Of a stretch of DNA of 10,602 bases, positions 1 through 5,520 are shown one piece after another. Each line of letters starts with the position of its first letter. Position 1 is the stretch's first letter. Origin of the DNA: Methanolobus sp. UBA474 (lineage in GTDB: Archaea > Halobacteriota > Methanosarcinia > Methanosarcinales > Methanosarcinaceae). Location of the stretch: positions 1 to 10,602 of the forward strand of contig DANZ01000120.1 in assembly GCA_002501695.1 (NCBI GenBank), in the 5' to 3' direction. Made by a program: the position numbers and the translations under genes. The notes below the pieces were generated by a model that was given only the letters and a program-made list of their open reading frames with translations, searched no databases and was not told the DNA's origin.

Positions 1-74
1 CGAATCTCAAACGCGGCTCTCCTGATGTCGAGGTACTGGACATAATCGACCTGCTGGAAATGGCAATGAAATAA
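1..74 (+). CDS. 3' end of an unidentified plus-strand gene (partial)
   Basis: One frame is open from the left edge (first full codon at 3) to a TAA at 72-74. It encodes 23 residues ending DIIDLLEMAMK. The other two plus frames hit stops within the first 45 bases. The tail is acidic and leucine-rich and probably ends in an amphipathic helix. The stop is followed directly by inverted repeats and a T-rich tract, as expected at a gene's 3' end. Too little is present to assign a family. The gene runs in the same direction as the CheB-CheR fusion but is separated from it by about 285 bases, so a shared operon is unlikely. Confidence 0.4.
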   Translation, partial: NLKRGSPDVEVLDIIDLLEMAMK

Positions 75-243
75 TTGCCAGCTCTTATATTTTCGATTAT
101 CCTGTCCCGCCTGGCAAGGTCTCTTCTTGAAGAAGGGTCCCTGCAGGACGTACATAGAATAAACGTCTTATGAGAACACAGGGAAGGCCCTCTGTGATTT
201 CCATGTTCTATGTGCTTGCTTTTGTTACTATTTTTGTTTCTTA
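75..243 (+). terminator. Structured 3' region with nested inverted repeats and a T-rich tract
   Basis: Several arms are visible right after the upstream stop. TTGCCAG (75-81) pairs perfectly with CTGGCAA (111-117). ACATAGAA (152-159) pairs perfectly with TTCTATGT (206-213). Inside that outer stem, CACAGGG (177-183) pairs with CCCTCTGTG (188-196) with a two-base bulge. A T-rich tract follows at about 216-241. Together this looks like a long 3' untranslated region ending in a T-tract terminator, the usual archaeal termination signal. A structured RNA cannot be excluded. Apart from the weak small frame at 170-268, I see no gene in the interval up to 359. Confidence 0.35.
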
Positions 244-268
244 CGAGTATTTGACTGAGCCACAATGA
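170..268 (+). CDS. Possible 32-residue single-pass membrane peptide (weak)
   Basis: ATG at 170 opens a 32-codon frame ending in TGA at 266-268. It begins MRTQGRPS, continues with a hydrophobic stretch (about residues 9-24, VISMFYVLAFVTIFV) that could span a membrane, and ends with an acidic tail EYLTEPQ. The positive N-terminus followed by a hydrophobic segment fits a small membrane protein. Against it, there is no Shine-Dalgarno sequence upstream, and the hydrophobic part is encoded by the T-rich tract that may simply be a terminator, so the hydrophobicity could be a by-product of base composition. It also overlaps the inverted repeats. Treat as a candidate only. Confidence 0.13.
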   Translation: MRTQGRPSVISMFYVLAFVTIFVSYEYLTEPQ

Positions 269-270
269 AT

Positions 271-304
271 ATTATTATATGGAATTAGCCAGATATTGTA
301 TAAG
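271..304 (+). promoter_or_regulatory. Candidate promoter (TATA-like) for the CheB-CheR gene
   Basis: Two AT-rich boxes lie upstream of the long plus-strand gene: ATTATTATATGG at 271-282 and GATATTGTATAAG at 292-304. Archaeal transcripts usually start about 25 bases after the box, which would put starts near 302-325 and leave a leader of roughly 35-60 bases before the GTG at 360. No clear BRE can be singled out. Confidence 0.3.
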
Positions 305-359
305 TGCCTCTGTGCATGTTGTTTGTGCCAGGTAAGTATCACAATTATGGTCTCAGGGA

Positions 360-3329
360 GTGGGCATTACGGTCACTGGCAGGAAAAGCTCAGGCGAAAA
401 AAAAACTCCATCAGCAACAGAGAATGAGATGGATCATACAGCAAAAGCACCTGTCCTCCAAGAGAAATTCCCTATTGCAGGCATTGGCGCTTCTGCCGGC
501 GGGCTGGCTGCATTTGAACAATTCTTTTCCTCAATTCCAGCGGATGCAGCTCTGGGTATGGCATTTGTTCTGGTACAGCATATGGCCCCCGACTACAAAA
601 GCATGCTTCCCGAGATCATCAGTCGCTATACAAGGATGCAGGTCTATGATGTCAGGGACGGGATGGCTGTCAGGCCGGATTGCGTATACATCATCCCTCC
701 AAACAGGGACATGGTCATAATGGATGGGGTATTGCATCTGATAGAGCCGGCTGGGGCTCGCGGCCATCGTCTGCCTATAGATTCATTCTTCCGCTCCCTT
801 GCATCGGACCAGCAGGGGCGGTCAATTGCCATTATACTCTCAGGCACCGGCAGTGACGGCACACTGGGTGTGAGGGCTATCAAGGCAGAAGGCGGTATGG
901 TGATGGTACAGAGTCCTGAGTCCAGTGAATACAACGGCATGCCTCTGAGCGCTATTGGAACAGGCCTTGCCGACTATGTCCTGACACCGGGCAAGATGCC
1001 GGCCCAGCTCCTTGACTACGTATCCCGTATGTTCGAGGAAGGATTCCAGTCCTCTTCCAATAACAAAGAAGCTATGGACAAGATCTTTAATCAGCTCCTC
1101 GTCCGGACAGGTCATGACTTCTCCCAGTACAAGCAGAAAACAATAGAGAGGCGTATAGGGCGCCGCATGGCTGTTAATAATATCAGGCGTATCGACGGGT
1201 ACGCGAATTACCTGCAGCAAAGACCGGAGGAAACAGAGGCACTCTTCCGCGATCTGCTGATCACTGTAACAAATTTCTTCCGCAACCCCAATGTATTTGA
1301 GACGCTTCAGGCTCAGGCCATACAGCGTCTTTTTGAAGGCAAGTCCCAAGGCACTCTTATCCGCGCCTGGGTAGTAGGCTGCTCCACGGGGGAAGAGGCA
1401 TATTCGCTTGGTATCCTGCTCTATGAAGAGATAGAAAAGCTGAAGCAAGCATATAAAGTGCAGATATTTGCCACTGATATTGACAGCCAGACCATCGAGC
1501 ATGCCCGCAGAGGGGTGTATCCTGCCGGCATCTCCGAGGATGTCTCGCCTGAAAGGCTGAAGCGCTTCTTTATCCATGATCCCGAGCGCAACACCTACAG
1601 CATCCAGAAGAACATCCGCGATATGATCATCTTTTCAGAACAGGATGTGATCATGGATCCGCCGTTCTCCAAGCTTGACCTTATCAGCTGCCGCAACCTG
1701 CTCATTTATCTGAACAAGGATACGCAGAAAAAGCTCATTCCTATGTTCCATTATGCATTGAACCCCGGAGGATTTCTCTTACTTGGTTCCTCTGAGAGCG
1801 TGGGAGAGTTCTCTGATATCTTTGAGACGGTGGACCGCCACTCAAAATTATATCAACAGAAAGGGGGTGTTCCTGACATGCACCGCTATCTAATAGGAAC
1901 ATTTCTCCCATCCCCGATCGAAAAGTATGTATCTCCGCGGCCTTCAGGAAAACCCTTCGGAGAGGATAAGCTTCAACTGCGTGAGCTGACGGAGCGGAAG
2001 ATGCTGCAAGAGTACGCTCCTGCAGGTGTGATGGTGAACGAGCGCGGTGATATTCTCTATCTGCACGGCCGTACCAGCCTGTATCTCGAACTGCCCCCCG
2101 GTGAGCCCGGCCACAACATCCTTAAGATGGCCCGTGAGGGATTACGTCAGCCGTTGACCACAGCCCTTCGTAAAGCGGTGGTCCGTAAAGAGCAGGCAGA
2201 ACGCTCCGGAATTCGGGTCAGGACCAATGGCGGCTTTACTAATGTCGATCTGAAAGTGCGGCCTGTGGAAGAAGTTGCAGATATTAGCTTGTTCCTGGTC
2301 ACTTTTGAGGCTTCAGAGCCCAGGCAACCCCCTTGCGGGAAGGATGAGCCTGCAAATGGGGAAGAGGAGGAAAGCATCTCCGCCCTGAAAGAGGAACTGA
2401 GGACCACCGAAGATTATCTTAAATCTGCTAATGAAGAGCTGGAGATCTCCAATGAAGAGCTCAGATCCTCCAACGAAGAGATGCAGTCCATGAACGAGGA
2501 ACTGCAATCCACCAACGAGGAGCTGGAAACCTCCAGGGAGGAACTGCAGTCCGTTAACGAGGAGCTGTCTACTGTAAATACTGAGCTGCAGACCAAGGTG
2601 GCAGAACTCTCACAGGCCAATGACGACATGAATAACATCCTGGCCTGTACGGGTATAGGCATTGTCTTTGTGGACGATCAGTTACGCATACAGCGCTTCA
2701 CTCCTGCAGCTACGAAACTGATCAATCTCATCCCCACAGACGTGGGAAGGCCTCTTGCGCATACCGTTACGAATATAGCCGGCTATAGCAGCCTGATTGA
2801 GGATGTAAAGAGCGTGCTGGACAGCCGGGGCCGGAAGAGCATTGAGATCCGCACCCATGCATGTGAGTGGTATGTCCTTGGAATCCGTCCATATCGCACC
2901 CTGAAAAATGAAGTTGAAGGTGCAGTGATCACATTTACGGAAATAACCCAGCTGAAGGAGATCCAGGAAAAGCAGGCAAATACCATGCGCCGCCTGGCTG
3001 CAATAGTGCATGACTCGGCAGATGCGATAACACTGCAGGACATGGAAGGCCATATCCTTGCATGGAATCCGATGGCTGAAAAAATGTATGGCTGGAGCGA
3101 AGCGGAGGCGCTGGCCATGAATGTGAGCAGCATGGTCCCGGAGAACAGGAAAGAAGAAACTCTGGCCGCACTGAAGAAACTGGGCCAGGCTGAGGCACTG
3201 GAGCCTTACAGAACACAAAGGCTCACCAAAGATGGGCGGATGGTAGATGTGCAGCTGACAGTCACCCCTCTGGTGAATGAGGCCGGTGAAGTGTATTCAA
3301 TAGCTACTACTGAGAGGCAGCTCAGATGA
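360..3329 (+). CDS. CheB methylesterase - CheR methyltransferase fusion with coiled coil and two PAS domains
   Basis: This 989-residue cytoplasmic sensory protein joins the two enzymes that set receptor methylation in chemotaxis: CheB removes methyl groups from glutamates, CheR adds them from S-adenosylmethionine. The CheB domain (about 38-222) has an intact triad, Ser45 in GASAGG, His74 in QHM, and Asp166 in GTGSDGT. It has no receiver domain in front. CheR (about 238-500) shows TNFFRN, the SAM loop GCSTGEEAYSLG at about 340-351, FATDID and SCRNLLIYL. Residues 676-755 form a NEEL-type heptad coiled coil. A PAS domain follows at about 756-865 and a second at about 875-985, ending IATTERQLR. 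No histidine kinase domain follows, though many relatives have one. No other che gene is in the window. The start is uncertain: GTG at 360 has GGGAG touching it, and ATG at 429 (residue 24) also precedes CheB. The fusion architecture is well known in bacteria and methanogens. Confidence 0.93.
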   Translation: MGITVTGRKSSGEKKTPSATENEMDHTAKAPVLQEKFPIAGIGASAGGLAAFEQFFSSIPADAALGMAFVLVQHMAPDYKSMLPEIISRYTRMQVYDVRDGMAVRPDCVYIIPPNRDMVIMDGVLHLIEPAGARGHRLPIDSFFRSLASDQQGRSIAIILSGTGSDGTLGVRAIKAEGGMVMVQSPESSEYNGMPLSAIGTGLADYVLTPGKMPAQLLDYVSRMFEEGFQSSSNNKEAMDKIFNQLLVRTGHDFSQYKQKTIERRIGRRMAVNNIRRIDGYANYLQQRPEETEALFRDLLITVTNFFRNPNVFETLQAQAIQRLFEGKSQGTLIRAWVVGCSTGEEAYSLGILLYEEIEKLKQAYKVQIFATDIDSQTIEHARRGVYPAGISEDVSPERLKRFFIHDPERNTYSIQKNIRDMIIFSEQDVIMDPPFSKLDLISCRNLLIYLNKDTQKKLIPMFHYALNPGGFLLLGSSESVGEFSDIFETVDRHSKLYQQKGGVPDMHRYLIGTFLPSPIEKYVSPRPSGKPFGEDKLQLRELTERKMLQEYAPAGVMVNERGDILYLHGRTSLYLELPPGEPGHNILKMAREGLRQPLTTALRKAVVRKEQAERSGIRVRTNGGFTNVDLKVRPVEEVADISLFLVTFEASEPRQPPCGKDEPANGEEEESISALKEELRTTEDYLKSANEELEISNEELRSSNEEMQSMNEELQSTNEELETSREELQSVNEELSTVNTELQTKVAELSQANDDMNNILACTGIGIVFVDDQLRIQRFTPAATKLINLIPTDVGRPLAHTVTNIAGYSSLIEDVKSVLDSRGRKSIEIRTHACEWYVLGIRPYRTLKNEVEGAVITFTEITQLKEIQEKQANTMRRLAAIVHDSADAITLQDMEGHILAWNPMAEKMYGWSEAEALAMNVSSMVPENRKEETLAALKKLGQAEALEPYRTQRLTKDGRMVDVQLTVTPLVNEAGEVYSIATTERQLR
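2430..2597 (+). repeat. Eight imperfect 21-base tandem repeats encoding NEEL heptads
   Basis: Residues 691-746 of the CheB-CheR fusion form eight consecutive heptads, each opening NEEL or a close variant at positions 691, 698, 705, 712, 719, 726 (REEL), 733 and 740 (NTEL). At DNA level these are diverged 21-base units in the reading frame. The strict seven-residue period predicts a parallel coiled coil linking the CheR domain to the PAS domains. It probably serves as a dimer stalk and signal relay. Similar NEEL linkers are characteristic of CheB-CheR-PAS hybrids, so this is a family trait. Confidence 0.85.
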
Positions 3330-3418
3330 CAGGCAGACAGGGATCATTGCAGCAGGATACCCTGAAGGATATTATGTCCGGTAAAAGGGCCTGTAATAGC
3401 CTTATATCTCAATTATGA
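3326..3418 (+). CDS. Possible 30-residue small protein coupled to the CheB-CheR gene (weak)
   Basis: An ATG at 3326 overlaps the CheB-CheR stop as ATGA, the classic translational-coupling arrangement. GAGAGG at 3311-3316 lies about nine bases ahead of it as a possible ribosome binding site. The frame runs 30 codons (beginning MTGRQGSLQQ, ending SLISQL) to TGA at 3416-3418, crossing the last 17 bases of the convergent regulator gene. Composition is polar and basic, with one short amphipathic stretch. I recognise no family. It could be a genuine small protein, the remnant of a lost downstream domain or gene, or chance. The overlap and the binding site are the only support. Confidence 0.2.
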   Translation: MTGRQGSLQQDTLKDIMSGKRACNSLISQL

Positions 3419-4187
3419 GTGTGGATCTTTGCCTGTAATGTTCGAACAGTTCTTTTCCCCACTCTGAAGCAGCCTGGCCGCAAATATGCATCTTTTTATT
3501 ATCGAAGGCACCTTCCTGTGTTAATAACTTGAGACTGGTACATTCATCGGTCACGATCAAAGATGCAAATTCCATATTTTTTGGATACAGGTACAATGAA
3601 ATAAGCTTTATATCAATTATTTCTTTGAAATGATCATAATGGTCATGCTTTGCCTTCTCGTAAACATCCCTTGTCATAATTATCGATATGTCTATCTCGT
3701 GCTCCAGCATCTCTGCATAGAACTCATGGAAAGCAGGGTAAAGGAGCGAGGTAGCTTCCAGCCAATACTTCGACCTTACAGCTTTTTCAAACAGTTCTCT
3801 ATCCCGGCTGAACATGTCCGGTATGGCAATGTCAATTACTTTACAGGAGCCTATTTCAGGTAGTTTCTCTAAAAGATGTGCCGGAATGAAATCTATATAA
3901 TGGGTCCCCAGATAGTCACAATTCCCGCCAAACACATAAGCAGTGCGCAGAAAAGAGATCATATCCGCAACTATCAGTTTCCCTATTGTGGTTGACTCAT
4001 ACGTGTCTCCACTTTGAGATATAAGATGGCTTTCTTTCAGTATCTTAAGCTGGGGAAGTAATGCTGTCCTTGTAGTATTCAGCGATCTGAGGAGCGTTTC
4101 CATCTCCCGGGGGCCATCCTGCAAGAGCAAGAGTACTTTTTTCCTCTTCTCGGATGAAAGTAATACCTCAATGATCGGCTTTTTCAT
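3402..4187 (-). CDS. FilR1/Msr-like winged-helix transcriptional regulator (FilR1 middle domain, former DUF1724)
   Basis: This 261-residue protein matches a regulator family that is expanded in Methanosarcinales. Residues 1-75 look like an ArsR-like winged helix: the stretch around RKKVLLLLQDGPREMETLLR leads into TRTALLPQLKILKESHLI as the likely recognition region, then the wing. Residues about 120-255 match the FilR1-type sensory domain (DIAIPDMFSRDRELFEKAV, ISIIMTRDVYEKA, LIVTDECTSLKLL). Relatives (the Msr proteins and FilR) control methyltransferase and methanogenesis genes. The target here is unknown, and no methyltransferase gene is in the window. The ATG start is backed by GAGG about ten bases upstream. 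The gene stands alone, converging on the CheB-CheR gene, with about 270 bases of upstream DNA that hold TATA boxes and a dyad. Confidence 0.87.
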   Translation of the reverse strand: MKKPIIEVLLSSEKRKKVLLLLQDGPREMETLLRSLNTTRTALLPQLKILKESHLISQSGDTYESTTIGKLIVADMISFLRTAYVFGGNCDYLGTHYIDFIPAHLLEKLPEIGSCKVIDIAIPDMFSRDRELFEKAVRSKYWLEATSLLYPAFHEFYAEMLEHEIDISIIMTRDVYEKAKHDHYDHFKEIIDIKLISLYLYPKNMEFASLIVTDECTSLKLLTQEGAFDNKKMHICGQAASEWGKELFEHYRQRSTLIIEI

Positions 4188-4204
4188 TAAGTCACATCCT
4201 CAAT

Positions 4205-4270
4205 ACATATATACAAACAGTGTCCCGGTGATTGTGGACAAGATATGTTTGAAGGCATATAGATAATTTT
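4205..4270 (-). promoter_or_regulatory. Promoter region of the FilR1-like regulator with a nested dyad
   Basis: Read on the minus strand, AAAATTATCTATATG (4256-4270) and GTATATATGT (4205-4214) are TATA-like. The first would place a start near 4238 with a leader of about 50 bases; the second is close enough for a leaderless or nearly leaderless message. Between them lies a perfect dyad, TGTCC (4221-4225) and GGACA (4236-4240) with a ten-base spacer. It is flanked by a second pair, ACATAT (4205-4210) and ATATGT (4243-4248). The dyad is a plausible operator, perhaps autoregulatory. The rest of 4188-4459 holds a nine-codon frame with a strong ribosome binding site (see findings) and the terminator of the next gene. 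Confidence 0.35.
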
Positions 4271-4424
4271 CAGGTCAGCATCCATTTCAGGTTTCCGGTA
4301 GTGTAGTTCTATGTTCCGACGTATCGATCATGTAAAGGAGATACTAAGTAATGTCTGATTTTCTCCGGGGACCGAACTAAGAGCTTTCAGTCAGCCAATG
4401 ACATATTTATATCTTATCTCCTTG

Positions 4425-4457
4425 AAAAAGCCAGGTCCGGACCTCAGGCATCCGGCT
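4425..4457 (-). terminator. Terminator-like palindrome after the PGF-CTERM gene
   Basis: Three bases past the stop codon on the minus strand, CCGGA/TCCGG arms (4451-4455 with 4437-4441) and the perfect palindrome AGGTCCGGACCT (4433-4444) can form alternative stems. Alternatively AGCC (4429-4432) pairs with GGCT (4454-4457). The minus strand then reads TTTTT (4425-4429). The combination of GC-rich dyad and T-run suggests transcription ends here. Confidence 0.4.
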
Positions 4458-4459
4458 CA

Positions 4460-5347
4460 TCAGGGTTCCCTCTTCCATTTGCGGTTCATGGATAATGCCA
4501 CCAGGGCTGCCAATATTCCAAATCCGGGTGTTGATACGGGCTGTGGATCATCTGCAGATGTGTTCTGTTCTTCCTCTCCGTAAGATTCCATAAGTTCATC
4601 ATATCCGGAAAATTTGGTCTTTTCTTCCACGGGATCCTCATACCCGTTCATTTTCCGCAGCTCGGTATAGTTGACGTTGAGCCGGTTGGTGACAAGCATG
4701 GTCGGGTATAGTCCGCCTTCAATGTCCGCTCCAAGGACTTCGTAGACTATGGAAGAACCGTCCTCCGACCAGTAGACCCCGTACATCTCTGAGCGGTCCC
4801 AGTCCATCGGAGTTGATTTCGTATTTTCCTTATAGAATGGAAGAAGTTCCTGATGGATCACCTTATTGCTATCCACTGACATGATATCAATAGCATATTG
4901 CGCATTTCTGCCATCTCCCAGGTGAACGAGCCTTGGCGCTGCATACATCTTGCTGTCGGGAGAAAAAGCAACCGCGTAATAACCCATTGTACTGATATCC
5001 TTTATTCTGATCTCGCGGGGCTTTGCCGTATTATTGAGGACATAATCCTCGATGCCCATGTCGGAACTGGTGGTCAGCACTTTCAAATAAACAGAGCTGT
5101 TGCCATCAGGGCTGACAGTAGGCCTTGGTTTTAAGGTGTTATTCAACTGTACCTGTGAGTGCTGCCCGTCCTCACAGCACATGATCACCATTTCATGTGC
5201 TTCCATGCTATCCGGGTTTGTATATAATGTCGAACTAAAATCATCTTCACTTATATTCTCATCTATACTGAGCACAGGGCTTCCCATTGCAAAAGAGGCC
5301 TGGAACAGAATAAAAACCAAGCTAAATATCCCCAATATCAAATTCAT
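4460..5347 (-). CDS. Secreted PGF-CTERM protein with TolB/PD40-like propeller repeats
   Basis: A 295-residue exported protein of unknown function. Residues 1-20 are a signal peptide (MNLILGIFSLVFILFQASFA), unusual in having no lysine or arginine before the hydrophobic core. The C-terminus, STPGFGILAALVALSMNRKW from residue 272, is a PGF-CTERM tripartite signal: PGF motif, transmembrane helix, basic tail. Archaeosortase A normally removes this and anchors the protein to lipid. Three motifs resemble beta-propeller blades: VSPDGNSSVYL (about 78-88), AFSPDSKMYAA (127-137) and YWSEDGSSIVYE (192-203). N-glycosylation sequons at N31, N69, N83, N105, N226 and N262 also fit a surface location. A GTG at 5362 and an ATG at 5353 are possible starts, but GGAGGT sits six bases before the ATG at 5347, which I take as the true start. 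It forms its own transcription unit. Confidence 0.82.
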   Translation of the reverse strand: MNLILGIFSLVFILFQASFAMGSPVLSIDENISEDDFSSTLYTNPDSMEAHEMVIMCCEDGQHSQVQLNNTLKPRPTVSPDGNSSVYLKVLTTSSDMGIEDYVLNNTAKPREIRIKDISTMGYYAVAFSPDSKMYAAPRLVHLGDGRNAQYAIDIMSVDSNKVIHQELLPFYKENTKSTPMDWDRSEMYGVYWSEDGSSIVYEVLGADIEGGLYPTMLVTNRLNVNYTELRKMNGYEDPVEEKTKFSGYDELMESYGEEEQNTSADDPQPVSTPGFGILAALVALSMNRKWKREP

Positions 5348-5367
5348 ATGCATACCTCCCACTAATC

Positions 5368-5444
5368 GTACAGTTCTGAATGTACAATACTAAATTGCTT
5401 GAATGTATTAAAAAAGTAACGTTTTTATTCCGTCGTATTTAAAG
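5368..5444 (-). promoter_or_regulatory. Promoter and dyad upstream of the PGF-CTERM gene
   Basis: On the minus strand CTTTAAATA (5436-5444) and CTTTTTTAATAC (5405-5416) resemble archaeal TATA boxes. They predict starts near 5412 or 5387. A dyad, GTACA (5368-5372) and TGTAC (5381-5385) with an eight-base spacer, lies at or just after the second predicted start. It could be an operator or a leader hairpin. The ribosome binding site GGAGGT follows at 5354-5359. Confidence 0.35.
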
Positions 5445-5502
5445 AACGGTGTACTTTTATTTCGAGGGAGGGATGTCCAGTGCACCGGCCTGAATGTAAG
5501 GC

Positions 5503-5520
5503 AATGGCATTCCTGCCATT
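5503..5520 (-). terminator. Perfect hairpin with GGAA tetraloop over the ygiQ stop codon
   Basis: AATGGCA (5503-5509) and TGCCATT (5514-5520) are perfect seven-base arms around a four-base loop. In the minus-strand RNA the loop reads GGAA, a GNRA-type stable tetraloop. The hairpin overlaps the TAA stop of the radical SAM gene (5519-5521). There is no T-run directly after it, so it may protect the 3' end of the message rather than stop transcription. Confidence 0.45.

Noticed and set aside
840..1577. Minus-strand 245-codon open frame
   Set aside because: It is fully antisense to the CheB and CheR catalytic domains, with no recognisable motif; a shadow of the real gene.
2430..2597. CRISPR or satellite interpretation of the tandem repeats
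   Set aside because: The units are contiguous, in frame, diverged at DNA level and encode protein heptads; there are no spacers.
2414..2662. Serine-rich minus-strand frame
   Set aside because: Its serine repeats are the reverse complement of the NEEL heptad repeats.
5471..5490. ATG at 5473 after GGGAGGG on the plus strand
   Set aside because: The purine run touches the ATG, leaving no spacing, and the frame ends after six codons.
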